From an uncultured Opitutaceae bacterium (lineage in GTDB: Bacteria > Verrucomicrobiota > Verrucomicrobiae > Opitutales > Opitutaceae): a stretch of 21,322 nt of DNA. The notes beneath the pieces were generated by a model. That model was not told where the DNA came from and did not search any database. It saw only the letters and a list, made by a program, of their open reading frames with translations. The position numbers and the translations under genes are program-made. How positions within the stretch are numbered: the stretch's first letter is position 1; each line of letters starts with the position of its first letter. Shown here piece after piece: positions 6,928 to 15,876 of the stretch. The stretch covers positions 1 to 21,322 of the forward strand of contig CAMLSH010000012.1 in assembly GCA_946482625.1 (NCBI GenBank), written 5' to 3'.

Positions 6928-7854
6928 TCACATGCGCGCCTTCGACCGGCCTTTTTGCCAGGTAATCAGAACCACGCCCGCCACGATGACCGCGGCCGAC
7001 AATACCGTGCGGCCGTTCACTTCCTCGTCGAGCAGCAGCCAGCCCAGGAAAACCGCCACGACCGGGTTCACGTAAGCATACGTGGATACACGGGTCGGCG
7101 TGCTGTGTTTCATCAGCCAGACAAACGTCGAAAATCCCACCAACGACCCGATTACCACCAGATAAACGAACGACCACCACGACTTCGCGCTGACCGCCGC
7201 CAGATCGAAATCGTTCAACTCTCCGCGCGCCAGCGATACGAGTGCGAGCGCCGCTCCGCCCGTGAGCATCTGCATCGCCGATCCCAGAAATGCCGGTGCC
7301 TGATTCTTCGTGTGACGCGAATAGATCGAACCAAGCGGCCACAAAAAACACGCCGCGACCAACGCGATGAGCCCGCCCACGTGCAACGCATGCCCGGTCG
7401 CCGTTTCCCACGGCGCCGCCAGCCACGCCGCACCGCCGAAGCCCAACAGCAGCCCCAGAAAAATCAGCAGCGTCGGCCGCTGCCCGCCAGGCCACGCCCA
7501 CTCGATCAGCACAAAAAACACCGGGCTGATTCCGATGATCAGCGCCGTCACGCCCGACGGCACATAATGCAGCGCCCACGCGACCAGCCCGTTCCCGCCG
7601 ACGAGCAGCAGCGTGCCGACAAACGCGTTGTCGATCCATTGCCGCCGCGTCGGCGCCGGTGTCCCGCGCAGGCGGACAACCGCGTACAAGATCAGTCCCG
7701 CCAGCAGGAAACGCCCCGCCGCCATCAAGAACGGCGGCATCGTTTCCACCGCGAGGTGCATCGCGAGATACGTGCTGCCCCAGACCAGATAAATGGTCGC
7801 AAACGCCGTCACCAGCGCCGCCGTCGTGGGTTTTCCGTCAGGTGCGGCGCTCAT
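6928..7854 (-). CDS. EamA/DMT-family exporter, YedA-like
   Basis: A 308-residue integral membrane protein made of two EamA repeats, about ten hydrophobic helices in total. YLVWGSTYLAMHLAVETMPPF at the start of repeat 1, GNGLVAWALHYVPSG in the middle and TYAYVNPVVAVFLGW (259-272) in repeat 2 match the YedA branch of the drug/metabolite transporter superfamily, inner-membrane carriers that usually export amino acids or other metabolites. The tail is basic and cytoplasmic. Its ATG lies 17 bp inside the end of the upstream DJ-1/PfpI gene, so the two are translated from one message. The substrate is unknown; the pairing with an enzyme of the isonitrile hydratase branch and a MocR regulator upstream suggests export of a nitrogen-containing small molecule (inference). 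Confidence 0.9.
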   Translation of the reverse strand: MSAAPDGKPTTAALVTAFATIYLVWGSTYLAMHLAVETMPPFLMAAGRFLLAGLILYAVVRLRGTPAPTRRQWIDNAFVGTLLLVGGNGLVAWALHYVPSGVTALIIGISPVFFVLIEWAWPGGQRPTLLIFLGLLLGFGGAAWLAAPWETATGHALHVGGLIALVAACFLWPLGSIYSRHTKNQAPAFLGSAMQMLTGGAALALVSLARGELNDFDLAAVSAKSWWSFVYLVVIGSLVGFSTFVWLMKHSTPTRVSTYAYVNPVVAVFLGWLLLDEEVNGRTVLSAAVIVAGVVLITWQKGRSKARM

Positions 7855-8422
7855 ATTCCATGTAACGGGCCGTTGTATCCGCCGCCTCCTGACCGATCAG
7901 CCGCGCGACAACATGCAGCGAAAGATCGATGCCCGCCGAGATCCCGGCCGACGTGCAGATCTTGCCGTTGTCCGTGAAACGCTCGTCCGCCGTCATGACA
8001 GCCGCCGGGGCGAGTTCACGCAGCTCCTCGATATTTTCGTGATGCGTGGTCACGCGCAGGCCATCGATCAGTCCCGCCTTCGCGAGCACACGCGCGCCCG
8101 TGCATACGCTCATCACGACCTCCGCGCCACGCGCCTGCTTGCGCACCCATTCCAGCAGCAGCGGACGATTAAGCAGCGCCCGCGAACCGCTTCCGCCCGG
8201 GATCACGAGAACATTCGCTGCCGGGCAGGCTTCGGGCACGAAGTCCGGCACGATCTTCAACCCGTTCCGAGCCCGCACCGTCGCGCGCAGTTCTGAAACC
8301 GTGAACACGTGAAACTCCGCATGCGCCCGCAGCTCGTCTGTTACCGCGAAAACCTCGAACGGCCCGGCGAAATCGAGCACCTCGACATCGTCGAAAATCA
8401 GGATGGCCACGTTTCGTTTCAT
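7838..8422 (-). CDS. DJ-1/PfpI family protein, isonitrile hydratase-like
   Basis: A 194-residue protein of the glutamine amidotransferase-like DJ-1/PfpI superfamily. Visible features: FDDVEVLDFAGPFEVF with D17 (11-25), VLVIPGGSG (71-79), the nucleophile elbow SVCTGA with C107, the TTHH pair (127-130) and SAGISAGIDLSLHVV near the end. Asp near residue 17 plus the elbow Cys and TTHH is the pattern of the isonitrile hydratase branch, cytoplasmic enzymes that turn isonitriles into N-formamides. The same fold is also the sensor domain of GlxA-type AraC regulators, but no DNA-binding domain follows here. The 3' end overlaps the exporter gene by 17 bp. Family certain, reaction tentative. Confidence 0.85.
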   Translation of the reverse strand: MKRNVAILIFDDVEVLDFAGPFEVFAVTDELRAHAEFHVFTVSELRATVRARNGLKIVPDFVPEACPAANVLVIPGGSGSRALLNRPLLLEWVRKQARGAEVVMSVCTGARVLAKAGLIDGLRVTTHHENIEELRELAPAAVMTADERFTDNGKICTSAGISAGIDLSLHVVARLIGQEAADTTARYMEYERRT

Positions 8423-8470
8423 AAGAACACCTCAGTCAGGCAACTTTCCCCGAAGTTCGCCACACACCGC

Positions 8471-8495
8471 TGTAGGCGGGATGCCCTCACCCCGC
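8471..8495 (+). repeat. REP-like hairpin element
   Basis: Lead TGTAG, stem GCGGGATG, loop CCCT, stem CACCCCGC, with one A-C mismatch. It differs from the inverted copy at 19410-19434 at a single position. It lies in the 158-bp gap between the MocR and PfpI genes, on the strand opposite to both. Confidence 0.8.
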
Positions 8496-8580
8496 ACGTG
8501 GGCAAAAAACTCGCCGCGGCCGTCGCGTACGACGTCCTGCGCATACCGTGCCCTTTTCGATTTCGATACGGCGTGAGCGC

Positions 8581-10020
8581 TCACAGCTGTTTCCTCGCCA
8601 GGTCGCCGAGCGTTTGGAGCGCGGCCTCGACCACCGGCGTCCACGGCACGCCGCAGTTCATGCGCAGGCAATTTCTGTAACGATCTTTCACCGAGAACAA
8701 CGCCCCCGGTGCAGTGTTGATGCGGTGCTTGAGCGCATCGCCGTGCAGGCGAAGCGTGTCCACGCGCGGCGGCAGTTCGACCCACAGCACGAACCCGCCT
8801 TGCGGACGGCTGAGCCGCGTGCCCGCCGGGAAATACCGCAAAATCGCCTGCGAAAAAAGATGCAGCTGGTTCTGGTACGCCCGCCGGATCGAGCGGAGAT
8901 GATGATCGTAGCCGCCATCGCGCAGAAAGTCCGAAACTGTCTTCTGCAACACCACCGGCGTTCCGAGCGTATTGGTGAATTTGAGACGCCGCACACGTTC
9001 CAAATAACGTCCCGGCGCGACCCAACCAACGCGCAAACCGGGGGCTAGCGTTTTTCCAAACGAAGAACACAGCAGCACGCGACCGTCCCGATCCCACGCC
9101 TTGAGCGGCTTTGGCCGGCGTTCGCTGAAATGCAGATCGCCGTAGATGTCGTCCTCGATCGCGGGAACGTCGTGCGCTGCGAGGAGTTCGTAGAGGGCTT
9201 CTTTTTTCGCGTCAGGCATGCACGTGCCGAGCGGGTTCTGAAACGCCGGCATCACGAAAAGCGCCTTCACATCGTGTTGCGTGAGCGCGTCGCGAAACGC
9301 CTCTAGGCTGAGCCCGTCGCGCGGGTCAGTCGGAATTTCGACGACGCGCAGATTCAGACTTTGAATCGTCTCCAAAATCCCAAAGTACGCCGGCGTCTCC
9401 ACAGCCACCGTGTCGCCCGGCTTGGTTACCGCGCGAAGCGACAAATTGAGCGCTTCAGAGCAACCGATGGTGATCACGAGTTCGTCGTGCGCGAGCGAAG
9501 CGCCCGCATGCAGGTAGCGGCGCGCGATCTCGCGCGTGAGCGGCTCGTACGCCCAGTTCATCGCGTAACGGCCGAGCGCCGACGCATCGCTACGCGCAGC
9601 CGCGCCGATCAACCGCGCCAGTTTCTTCACCGGGAAGAGCGACGCATCCGGACACGCTGCACCCAGCGGCACGAGCGTCGGATCAGCGGAACGCATGACC
9701 ACCTCCGCGGTGAGATCGTTGACGCCCACATAACTCGCCTTCGCCATCGGCCGGGCCATCCGCGGCTCCGGCGCATCGCTCGGCAGTCGCGGGCGGACAT
9801 AGTATCCAGACTGCGGACGCGCCTCGAGGTAACCGCGATTTTCGAGCACCGTGTACGCCTGCAACACCGTGGAGATGCTCACGTCGCGCTGAAGCGACAT
9901 GCGCCGCACCGACGGCACTCGGTGCCCCGGCCGCAGCGTCCCCTGTTCCACCAGCTGCTGGAGTGAATCGGCCAGCGCCACGTAGAGCGGAGTTTCGGAT
10001 TTGACGGACGGCGCGATCAT
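8581..10020 (-). CDS. MocR-type regulator: GntR winged helix fused to class I aminotransferase
   Basis: A 479-residue fusion protein. Residues about 10-77 form a GntR winged helix (LYVALADSLQQLVEQGTL, RVPSVRRMSLQRDVSISTVLQAY, GYLEARPQSGYYV). Residues about 115-475 form a fold-type I aminotransferase domain with N262 (AFQNPLG), D290-D-I-Y293, the PLP-binding lysine K323 (SSFGKTLAPG) and R330. MocR proteins use PLP as a ligand cofactor to control transcription, typically of PLP, GABA, taurine or amino-acid genes, usually divergent or adjacent to the regulator. Here the same-strand neighbours downstream are the PfpI and exporter genes, the likely targets. A TATAAC about 17 bp before the ATG might be a -10 box, but no matching -35 is seen. 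Confidence 0.92.
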   Translation of the reverse strand: MIAPSVKSETPLYVALADSLQQLVEQGTLRPGHRVPSVRRMSLQRDVSISTVLQAYTVLENRGYLEARPQSGYYVRPRLPSDAPEPRMARPMAKASYVGVNDLTAEVVMRSADPTLVPLGAACPDASLFPVKKLARLIGAAARSDASALGRYAMNWAYEPLTREIARRYLHAGASLAHDELVITIGCSEALNLSLRAVTKPGDTVAVETPAYFGILETIQSLNLRVVEIPTDPRDGLSLEAFRDALTQHDVKALFVMPAFQNPLGTCMPDAKKEALYELLAAHDVPAIEDDIYGDLHFSERRPKPLKAWDRDGRVLLCSSFGKTLAPGLRVGWVAPGRYLERVRRLKFTNTLGTPVVLQKTVSDFLRDGGYDHHLRSIRRAYQNQLHLFSQAILRYFPAGTRLSRPQGGFVLWVELPPRVDTLRLHGDALKHRINTAPGALFSVKDRYRNCLRMNCGVPWTPVVEAALQTLGDLARKQL

Positions 10021-10213
10021 GAGGGCGGAGGAAGGTTATAGCGGAAACCGATCGGCGTGCGCAGAGGCACCCGGCGAGGATTGCCACCAGTACAGTCTCC
10101 GACAACGGCAAACTGTGACCATGACAATTCATCATTCCCTTCGCTCACCTGCCGCAGGTATCTTCGATACCCGCGAGGCCGGCTCGGACTCGTCCGCGCC
10201 TACTTGGTAGGGC

Positions 10214-11122
10214 TCAAAAACGCCCGTTAACTCCGAGCGTCACGTACGGCGCCGCCGAGCCGTTGAGCGTGTAATCGCGGTCGTAGTATTCGAACCGGCG
10301 ATCCGTCATCACGCCGGCTTCCACAACGAGCGAGACCGTCTTCGAAAGCGCCCAGTCTGCTCCCGCGCCGAAACGGATTTCTCGATATTGGACATAGGTG
10401 TTCGCCAATCTCCGGACGCCCGCGGCGGGTGAACCCAGATTCTCCGTCACCCGATAACTGCCACCTTGAATCCCCAAACCAGCGCGCAACGACAGCCGCT
10501 CGTTCGCCTCCCACGTGAAACCGGCGCGCGGGAACCCGAGATTAAACATCCAGCGCGGAGCGAACTTCCATCGCACGCCCGCCACCGGCATGAGGATGCG
10601 GTCCGAAAAGGGATTCACCGCCGCACCGAACGTCCAGACCAGGTCCGCGCTTTGCGCGAAATTCGCCATCATCAATCCAGGCGCGTTAACCGCGTCGGAG
10701 GAGAAATCCTCCAGATCGCTGTAAATCCCCGGACGTAGAAACGCCGAGCCGCTCCATTGCGGCGAAAAGCGCCGCGTGATTCCGAGATTGAACGTGAGCT
10801 CGCCCAGCCGGTCCGGCAGTGGCAGCCCCGCGTCCGCCTCGAATTCGTTGATGCTGAAAGCCGCTCCATAGGTGAACGTGGTCGCCTCGTTGACCGGCGC
10901 GCGCCCCGAGAAACTCCCCTCGACATGATGCACCGAGACTCCGCCCAGCGCCGCGCCCCGCTCCAGATCGGACTCGCCCGACCAGGAGTATCCGGCGGAG
11001 TAGGACTGAATCAGCGCGGGGCGAAACGTGGCGGAGGCAGGCTGCGCGTCCAACGACGTAACGGACAACCCGAGAAGCGAAAGACCGGTAGGCAGGCGGA
11101 AAAGTTTCAGCATGGCGCGCAT
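10214..11122 (-). CDS. DUF6268-like outer-membrane beta-barrel protein
   Basis: A 302-residue exported protein. A signal peptide spans about residues 4-26 (MLKLFRLPTGLSLLGLSVTS, then LDAQPA); the Met at residue 4 is an equally good start. The mature part has repeated alternating hydrophobic strands separated by charged loops (for example FTYGAAFSINEFEAD, LTFNLGITRRFSPQWSGSAFL, AGLGIQGGSYRV, FGAGADWALSKTVSLVVEAGV) and ends in Phe (VTLGVNGRF), the signature for BAM-dependent outer-membrane insertion. The layout matches DUF6268 proteins, presumed barrels without known cargo. The 193 bp before the MocR gene contain nothing recognisable. It appears to be a single-gene unit. Confidence 0.75.
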   Translation of the reverse strand: MRAMLKLFRLPTGLSLLGLSVTSLDAQPASATFRPALIQSYSAGYSWSGESDLERGAALGGVSVHHVEGSFSGRAPVNEATTFTYGAAFSINEFEADAGLPLPDRLGELTFNLGITRRFSPQWSGSAFLRPGIYSDLEDFSSDAVNAPGLMMANFAQSADLVWTFGAAVNPFSDRILMPVAGVRWKFAPRWMFNLGFPRAGFTWEANERLSLRAGLGIQGGSYRVTENLGSPAAGVRRLANTYVQYREIRFGAGADWALSKTVSLVVEAGVMTDRRFEYYDRDYTLNGSAAPYVTLGVNGRF

Positions 11123-11233
11123 ACGGGTGTGCAGACCGCCGCGAGGCGCAAGCGCGGCGTCGGTTTCACCGTCCGTCTCGGCCCAAGCGAGCCCGCAAAC
11201 TGCCTCACCTATGTGCGTCGCTCAGCCGGCAAG

Positions 11234-11779
11234 TCACGGCGCCGCCACCGCTGGCGATGTTCCGGCACCCGGTCGCGCGGGCAGCGCAAAACTCGTCCGA
11301 TCGGCTCCGGCAAACTTCGCCAGCGCGGCTCCCGATAGACGGCACAGCCGCCATTCATCCTTCGGAGCGGCGCCGAACGCTTTGTAGAAATCGATCGCCG
11401 GTTCGTTCCAATCCAGTACCGTCCACTCAACCCGGCCGCATCCGCGCTCGTTGGCCAGCCCGGCGATGCGCGCCAGCAAGGCGCGACCGATGCCGCGCTT
11501 GCGGAAGGCGGGCTTCACGAAGAGGTCTTCCACGTAGAGGCCGGGCTTCGCCATGAAGGTCGAGTAGTTGGTATAAAATACAGTGAAGGCCGCCGGCGCA
11601 TCGTCCACGAACGCGAGCAAGCACTCCGCGCAGGGCTTCTCCGAGAAAAGCGTGGCGCGCAGCTTTTCCTCCGTCGCATGAAAATCCGTCATCAGTTGCT
11701 CGTAGCTCGCCAGATCACGGATGAAGTTCAGCACGAGCGCACAATCGCTCGATACGGCAGGACGGAGGGTAAGTTGCAT
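11234..11779 (-). CDS. GNAT acetyltransferase, diamine N-acetyltransferase (SSAT)-like
   Basis: A 181-residue protein starting MQLTLRPAVSSDC. This ATG is chosen over an upstream one 37 codons earlier because the GNAT fold begins with the LTLRPA strand. Motif A is clear: LYVEDLFVKPAFRKRGIG (81-98), with R93-x-x-G96-x-G98 binding acetyl-CoA. Motif B continues with VEWTVLDWNEPAIDFYKAFGA (117-137). The stretch NYSTFMAKPGLYVEDL is typical of the spermidine/spermine acetyltransferase group, which transfers acetyl to polyamines or diamines in the cytoplasm. Substrate is inferred only from family. The C-terminal 30 residues are Ala/Pro-rich and lie outside the domain. No Shine-Dalgarno is seen. Confidence 0.88.
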   Translation of the reverse strand: MQLTLRPAVSSDCALVLNFIRDLASYEQLMTDFHATEEKLRATLFSEKPCAECLLAFVDDAPAAFTVFYTNYSTFMAKPGLYVEDLFVKPAFRKRGIGRALLARIAGLANERGCGRVEWTVLDWNEPAIDFYKAFGAAPKDEWRLCRLSGAALAKFAGADRTSFALPARPGAGTSPAVAAP

Positions 11780-12000
11780 AGGGTTGAAGCGGAGGAAGGG
11801 ACAGGGGTGGAACTGCGGCGTGCGACTGCCGAGACAGCGGGCCGCACTCGAACCAACGCACGACCCGCTAGCATGGCGTCTTGGTATCAAAAGCGCGGAT
11901 AAAGTTCTAGTAAAACTCTTGCCGCTTTGAGGTGTTGTCCCTCGACAAAGCCAGAGGGCCAGATTTCCGTCTGACCACCATTTTTAGGAATACATCCCGC

Positions 12001-15000
12001 ATGACCCCGTCTCGTATCTATCGACAGCGTACTCGGTTGGCTGGTGCCTTGGGGTCGATCGCATGCTTGTCCGCCGGCTGTAGCACGGACGTTGCACCCA
12101 CTGGCGGGAACATCGTCTGTGCCGGGATTGCCGCCGCCGCCGTGACCGCCGCGTTCCTGGTTCATCGGTCCAGCAAAAGGCTCCGCCGCGAGCTCGAAAA
12201 GCATGCACGGGAACTGGAGACGTCGGAAGAACGTCATCGCCTGCTGCTCGCCCAAGCCAGCGACGCCATCCTTGTCGCCGACGCCGACACCGGCGTCATC
12301 ATCGAGGCCAACCGCTGCGCCAGCGACCTCCTCGGCTGGGAAGGCTCCGAGCTCGTCGGTCATCGCCACACCACCGTCCATCAGAACAGCGAACGCGAAC
12401 TGGTCCGCCGCGCATTCATCGAACATGGCAAGCGCGGCGGTATCGTGGATGAGGATACCCACATCCTTCACCGCTCTGGCGAACGCATCCCCGTCAACGC
12501 GCGCTCCACCCTCGTGACCGCCGGCGCGCGACGCTACATGCAGGTCATCTTGCGCGACCTCCGTCCCCGCCTTCGCGCCGAGGCGGCGTTGCGCCAGTCC
12601 GAAACCCGCTTGCGCGAACTGCTGGAGCACGCCCCCGTGTCCATCATCGAGGAGGATTTCACTGCGCCCGCTCGCTGGCTCGAATCCCTTCGCGTGCAAG
12701 GCATCGCCGACATCTCGGATTATCTTAAAACGCACCCACAGGAGCTGACCCAACAGTTTTCCCGCATCCACATCGTCAGCGCCAATCCCGCAGCCTTGCG
12801 CGCCGCGGGAGCGCCCGACCTCGCGTCGTATCGCTCGCGCCTTCCCGCCAGCGTGACGCCTTCCGTGCTCGACGCCTTCCGCCTCGAGCTCGAAGCCATC
12901 TGGGCCGGTCGCACAGAGGTTACCTGCGAGCTCACCTTTCTCCGCTCCGACGGCAGGCTCAACCACGGTGTCATGCACTGGAGTGTGAATAAAATCGGCG
13001 ACCAGCCCGACCTCAGTCGAGTGGTCGTCGCCATTTCTGACCTCACCCCGCTGCGCACCGCCGAGGCCCGCCTTCGCGAGGTCGAGGACCGCTGGGAACT
13101 CGCCGTACGCGGCATCAACGCGGGCATCTTCGAGCAAAATTACATCACGGGAGAAACTTATCTCTCCGACCGCTGGAAAGAGATCATCGGCTACCTCCCG
13201 CACGAGCTCCCGTCGAACCGCGAGGCCTGGCAAGGCCGCGTCCACCCCGACGACCGCCAACGCGTGCTCGCCGCGATGCACGCGCACCTGCGCCACGAAA
13301 AGAAATCCTACGAGATCGACTACCGCATCCGCTGCAAGGACGGCACCTACAAGTGGATCGAGGCGCGCGGTCGCGCCGTATTCAGCGTCAACGGACAACC
13401 GCTCCGTCTCATCGGCGCACACGCCGACATCAGCGACCGCAAAGCAGCCGAAGTCGCCCTCCGCGAGGGTGAGACCCGCTACCGCCGGCTCTTCGAGGAC
13501 AACCCGTGCCCCATGTGGGTGTACGATCTGGAGACACTGCGCTTCCTCGCCGTCAACCCCGCCGCTGTCCGGCATTATGGATACAGCGAGCAGGAGTTTC
13601 TCGGGATGACGATTTTCGAGATCCGTCCGCCCAACGAGGTCGAGCGCCTGCGCCGCGCGCTCGCCGACTGGAAGGACGGCCAGGCATTGCCCGGCCTCTG
13701 GGTGCATCGCCGCAAGGACGGCACGCTCATGCTCATGAACGTGACCACGCACTCGCACGATTTCGCCGGCCGCCCCGCTGTGCTGACCTTGGTGCAGGAC
13801 GTCACCGAACAACAGGCCGCCGACCAACGCCTGCGTGCGAGCGAAGCGCGTTACCGCATCCTCTTCGAGTTGTCCCCAGTCGCGATAGTCGAGCAGGACT
13901 ACGGCGAAGTCGGCGCGTGGCTGGAAAAATTGCGCGCCGATGGCGTGGTCGATCTCGCGTCCCACATGGACCGCCATCCCGAGGAACTCGCACGCATGCT
14001 CACATCGGTGAAGATCGTGGACACCAATCGCGAAACCCTCCGCATGGTCCGCGCCGCCTCCAAGGAAGAGCTCGTCGCAAACATCCATCGCGTCTTCACG
14101 CCCGACGCTTACGCCGCGCGCAAGCAGACCTTCCTCACGCTCTGGGCCGGCAAGTCCGAGGTCGAGGGAGAGGTCACCATGCTCCGCCTCGACGGCTCGC
14201 CCCGGCGCGTTTTTTATCGTTGGTGGATTCCGCCATCCGAAGAGGGTCGCGCGATTTCGCACGCCCAGATCGTCCTCGTGGATCTCACCGACATCCGCAC
14301 CGCCGAAGCCGAGCTCGCCGCGGAACGCGAGCGCCTGCGCGTCACCCTCCGCGCCATGGCCGAGGGCCTGCTCACCACTGACACCGAGGGCATCGTCCAG
14401 TTCATGAACGAGGCCGCCGAACGCATGACCGGCTGGACCGCCGGCTCCGCCATCGGACGCCACGTCGACGAGGTCGGCCAATTGCGCGACGAAAAGAACC
14501 GAGCCACCTCCCCGCTCCCATTCCGCCGGGCCATCACCGAACACCGTGTCGTTGAATTCCCCCTACAAAGCGCGCTCATCGGCCGCGATGGCCACGCCTG
14601 CCAGGTGGACGGCCGCTGCGCCCCGATGCACGACCTCAGCGGCCGGGCCATCGGCGCCGTCGCCGTCTTCCGCGATGTGACCGAGCGCGCCCGCCTCGAA
14701 GCCGAGCTGCTGCGCTCCTCGAAACTCGAGTCTGTCGGCATCCTCGCCGGCGGCATCGCGCACGATTTCAACAACATCCTCACCGTCGTCATGGGCAACG
14801 TCACCCTGGCGATGCTCGACTCCACCGTAAACGACGCCGTGAGCCGCTGGCTCGAGGAAGCCGAGCGCGGCGTCCTACGCGCCCGCGACCTCACCCAACA
14901 ACTGCTCACCTTCGCCAAGGGCGGCGAACCTGTGCGCAAAACCGTGCGCCTCCCCGAAGTCGTCCGCGAAGCCGCGGAGTTCGCGCTGCACGGCTCAAAG

Positions 15001-15834
15001 GTCCGCTGCGAGTTCTCCGTCGCGCCCGAGCTGTGGGCGGCCGAGGTGGACAAAGGACAGATCGGCCAGGTGGTGCAAAACCTCGTGATCAACGCCGTCC
15101 AGGCCATGCCTGAAGGCGGCGTCGTTCGCGTATCCATGAATAACGAACAAACCGGCAGGAACGGTGCGCCCTCCCTGCTCGCCGAGGGCAGCTACCTCCG
15201 CCTCTCGATCGCCGACAGCGGCATGGGCATCCGCCCGGATCATCTCTCCCGCATTTTCGATCCGTACTTCACCACGAAACAATCCGGCAGCGGCCTCGGC
15301 CTCGCCACGGTGTACTCGATCGTGCGTAAACATCAGGGCCACATCGAGGTCGAGTCCGAGCTCGGCAAAGGCACCACCTTCCACATCTGGCTGACTGCCG
15401 CTCCCGATGCCCAGCCCGCGCAAACCGAGACCGGCGGAGAAATCGTCAAGATGAGCGGCCGTGTCCTGTTCATGGACGACGAAACGACCATCTGCGTCCT
15501 CGCAAAGGCGCTCCTCACGCGTCTCGGATTTGTGGTGACAACTACTCCCGACGGCGACGCCGCCGTGAAAGCGTACAAGGAGGCCAAGGCCAAAGGAGAA
15601 CCGTACCGCCTCGTGATCATGGATCTCACCGTGCCCGGCGGCATGGGCGGACTCGAGGCGATGCACGAACTGCTCGCGATCGACCCTGAAGTCACCGCGA
15701 TCGTTTCGAGTGGTTACTCCAGCGACCCGGTGATGGCCAACTACCGCAAGCACGGCTTCCGTGGCATGGTGCCGAAGCCCTACAAGATCACCGACCTCTC
15801 CCGCGCCATCCGCAGCGTACTCGACGAAAAGTGA
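12001..15834 (+). CDS. Hybrid sensor histidine kinase with six PAS regions and a receiver domain
   Basis: A 1277-residue membrane-anchored protein. A GTG 69 bp upstream is in frame, but the ATG at 12001 places a signal-like segment at the start. Order: hydrophobic segment with lipobox-like LSAGC (23-27), transmembrane helix (37-55), PAS 1 (75-195), PAS 2 (198-355), PAS 3 (360-483, with an EIDYRI/GTYKWIE PAS_3 core), PAS 4 (489-610), PAS 5 (612-773), PAS 6 (776-900), HisKA with phosphoacceptor H921 (GGIAHDFNN), HATPase (N1031, DSGMG, GSGLGLATVYSI), then a receiver with D1159/D1160, phosphoacceptor D1208 (VIMDLTVPGG) and K1259. All catalytic residues are present. PAS 2 and PAS 5 are related to each other. 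It senses unknown signals and probably passes phosphate to its own receiver. No output regulator is adjacent. Confidence 0.93.
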   Translation: MTPSRIYRQRTRLAGALGSIACLSAGCSTDVAPTGGNIVCAGIAAAAVTAAFLVHRSSKRLRRELEKHARELETSEERHRLLLAQASDAILVADADTGVIIEANRCASDLLGWEGSELVGHRHTTVHQNSERELVRRAFIEHGKRGGIVDEDTHILHRSGERIPVNARSTLVTAGARRYMQVILRDLRPRLRAEAALRQSETRLRELLEHAPVSIIEEDFTAPARWLESLRVQGIADISDYLKTHPQELTQQFSRIHIVSANPAALRAAGAPDLASYRSRLPASVTPSVLDAFRLELEAIWAGRTEVTCELTFLRSDGRLNHGVMHWSVNKIGDQPDLSRVVVAISDLTPLRTAEARLREVEDRWELAVRGINAGIFEQNYITGETYLSDRWKEIIGYLPHELPSNREAWQGRVHPDDRQRVLAAMHAHLRHEKKSYEIDYRIRCKDGTYKWIEARGRAVFSVNGQPLRLIGAHADISDRKAAEVALREGETRYRRLFEDNPCPMWVYDLETLRFLAVNPAAVRHYGYSEQEFLGMTIFEIRPPNEVERLRRALADWKDGQALPGLWVHRRKDGTLMLMNVTTHSHDFAGRPAVLTLVQDVTEQQAADQRLRASEARYRILFELSPVAIVEQDYGEVGAWLEKLRADGVVDLASHMDRHPEELARMLTSVKIVDTNRETLRMVRAASKEELVANIHRVFTPDAYAARKQTFLTLWAGKSEVEGEVTMLRLDGSPRRVFYRWWIPPSEEGRAISHAQIVLVDLTDIRTAEAELAAERERLRVTLRAMAEGLLTTDTEGIVQFMNEAAERMTGWTAGSAIGRHVDEVGQLRDEKNRATSPLPFRRAITEHRVVEFPLQSALIGRDGHACQVDGRCAPMHDLSGRAIGAVAVFRDVTERARLEAELLRSSKLESVGILAGGIAHDFNNILTVVMGNVTLAMLDSTVNDAVSRWLEEAERGVLRARDLTQQLLTFAKGGEPVRKTVRLPEVVREAAEFALHGSKVRCEFSVAPELWAAEVDKGQIGQVVQNLVINAVQAMPEGGVVRVSMNNEQTGRNGAPSLLAEGSYLRLSIADSGMGIRPDHLSRIFDPYFTTKQSGSGLGLATVYSIVRKHQGHIEVESELGKGTTFHIWLTAAPDAQPAQTETGGEIVKMSGRVLFMDDETTICVLAKALLTRLGFVVTTTPDGDAAVKAYKEAKAKGEPYRLVIMDLTVPGGMGGLEAMHELLAIDPEVTAIVSSGYSSDPVMANYRKHGFRGMVPKPYKITDLSRAIRSVLDEK

Positions 15835-15848
15835 GCGAAGGACTTCCG

Positions 15849-15876
15849 CAGGTGGGACGCGCACTCCGAGCGCGTC
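15849..15876 (+). repeat. GC-rich hairpin after the kinase gene, REP-related
   Basis: Lead GCAGGTGG, then GACGCGC and GCGCGTC around a 7-nt loop, 15 bp after the kinase stop. The lead resembles the divergent copy at 207-231, but the loop lacks CCCT. It has no T-run. It could be a second repeat class or stabilise the kinase mRNA 3' end. Confidence 0.5.

Noticed and set aside
6853..7977. 374-residue Arg/Gln-rich plus-strand frame over the exporter gene
   Set aside because: Composition is that of an antisense shadow; the minus frame encodes a clear EamA transporter.
8439..8463. Possible MocR terminator (interrupted AACTT/AAGTT inverted repeat)
   Set aside because: Short, with a bulge and no T-run on the minus strand.
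11924..11951. GCTTTG/CAAAGC inverted repeat before the kinase gene
   Set aside because: Only 6-bp arms with a 16-nt spacer; expected by chance in this length.
11887..14544. 885-residue open frame on the minus strand opposite the kinase
   Set aside because: Antisense shadow produced by codon bias; no domain pattern, while the plus frame carries complete kinase motifs.
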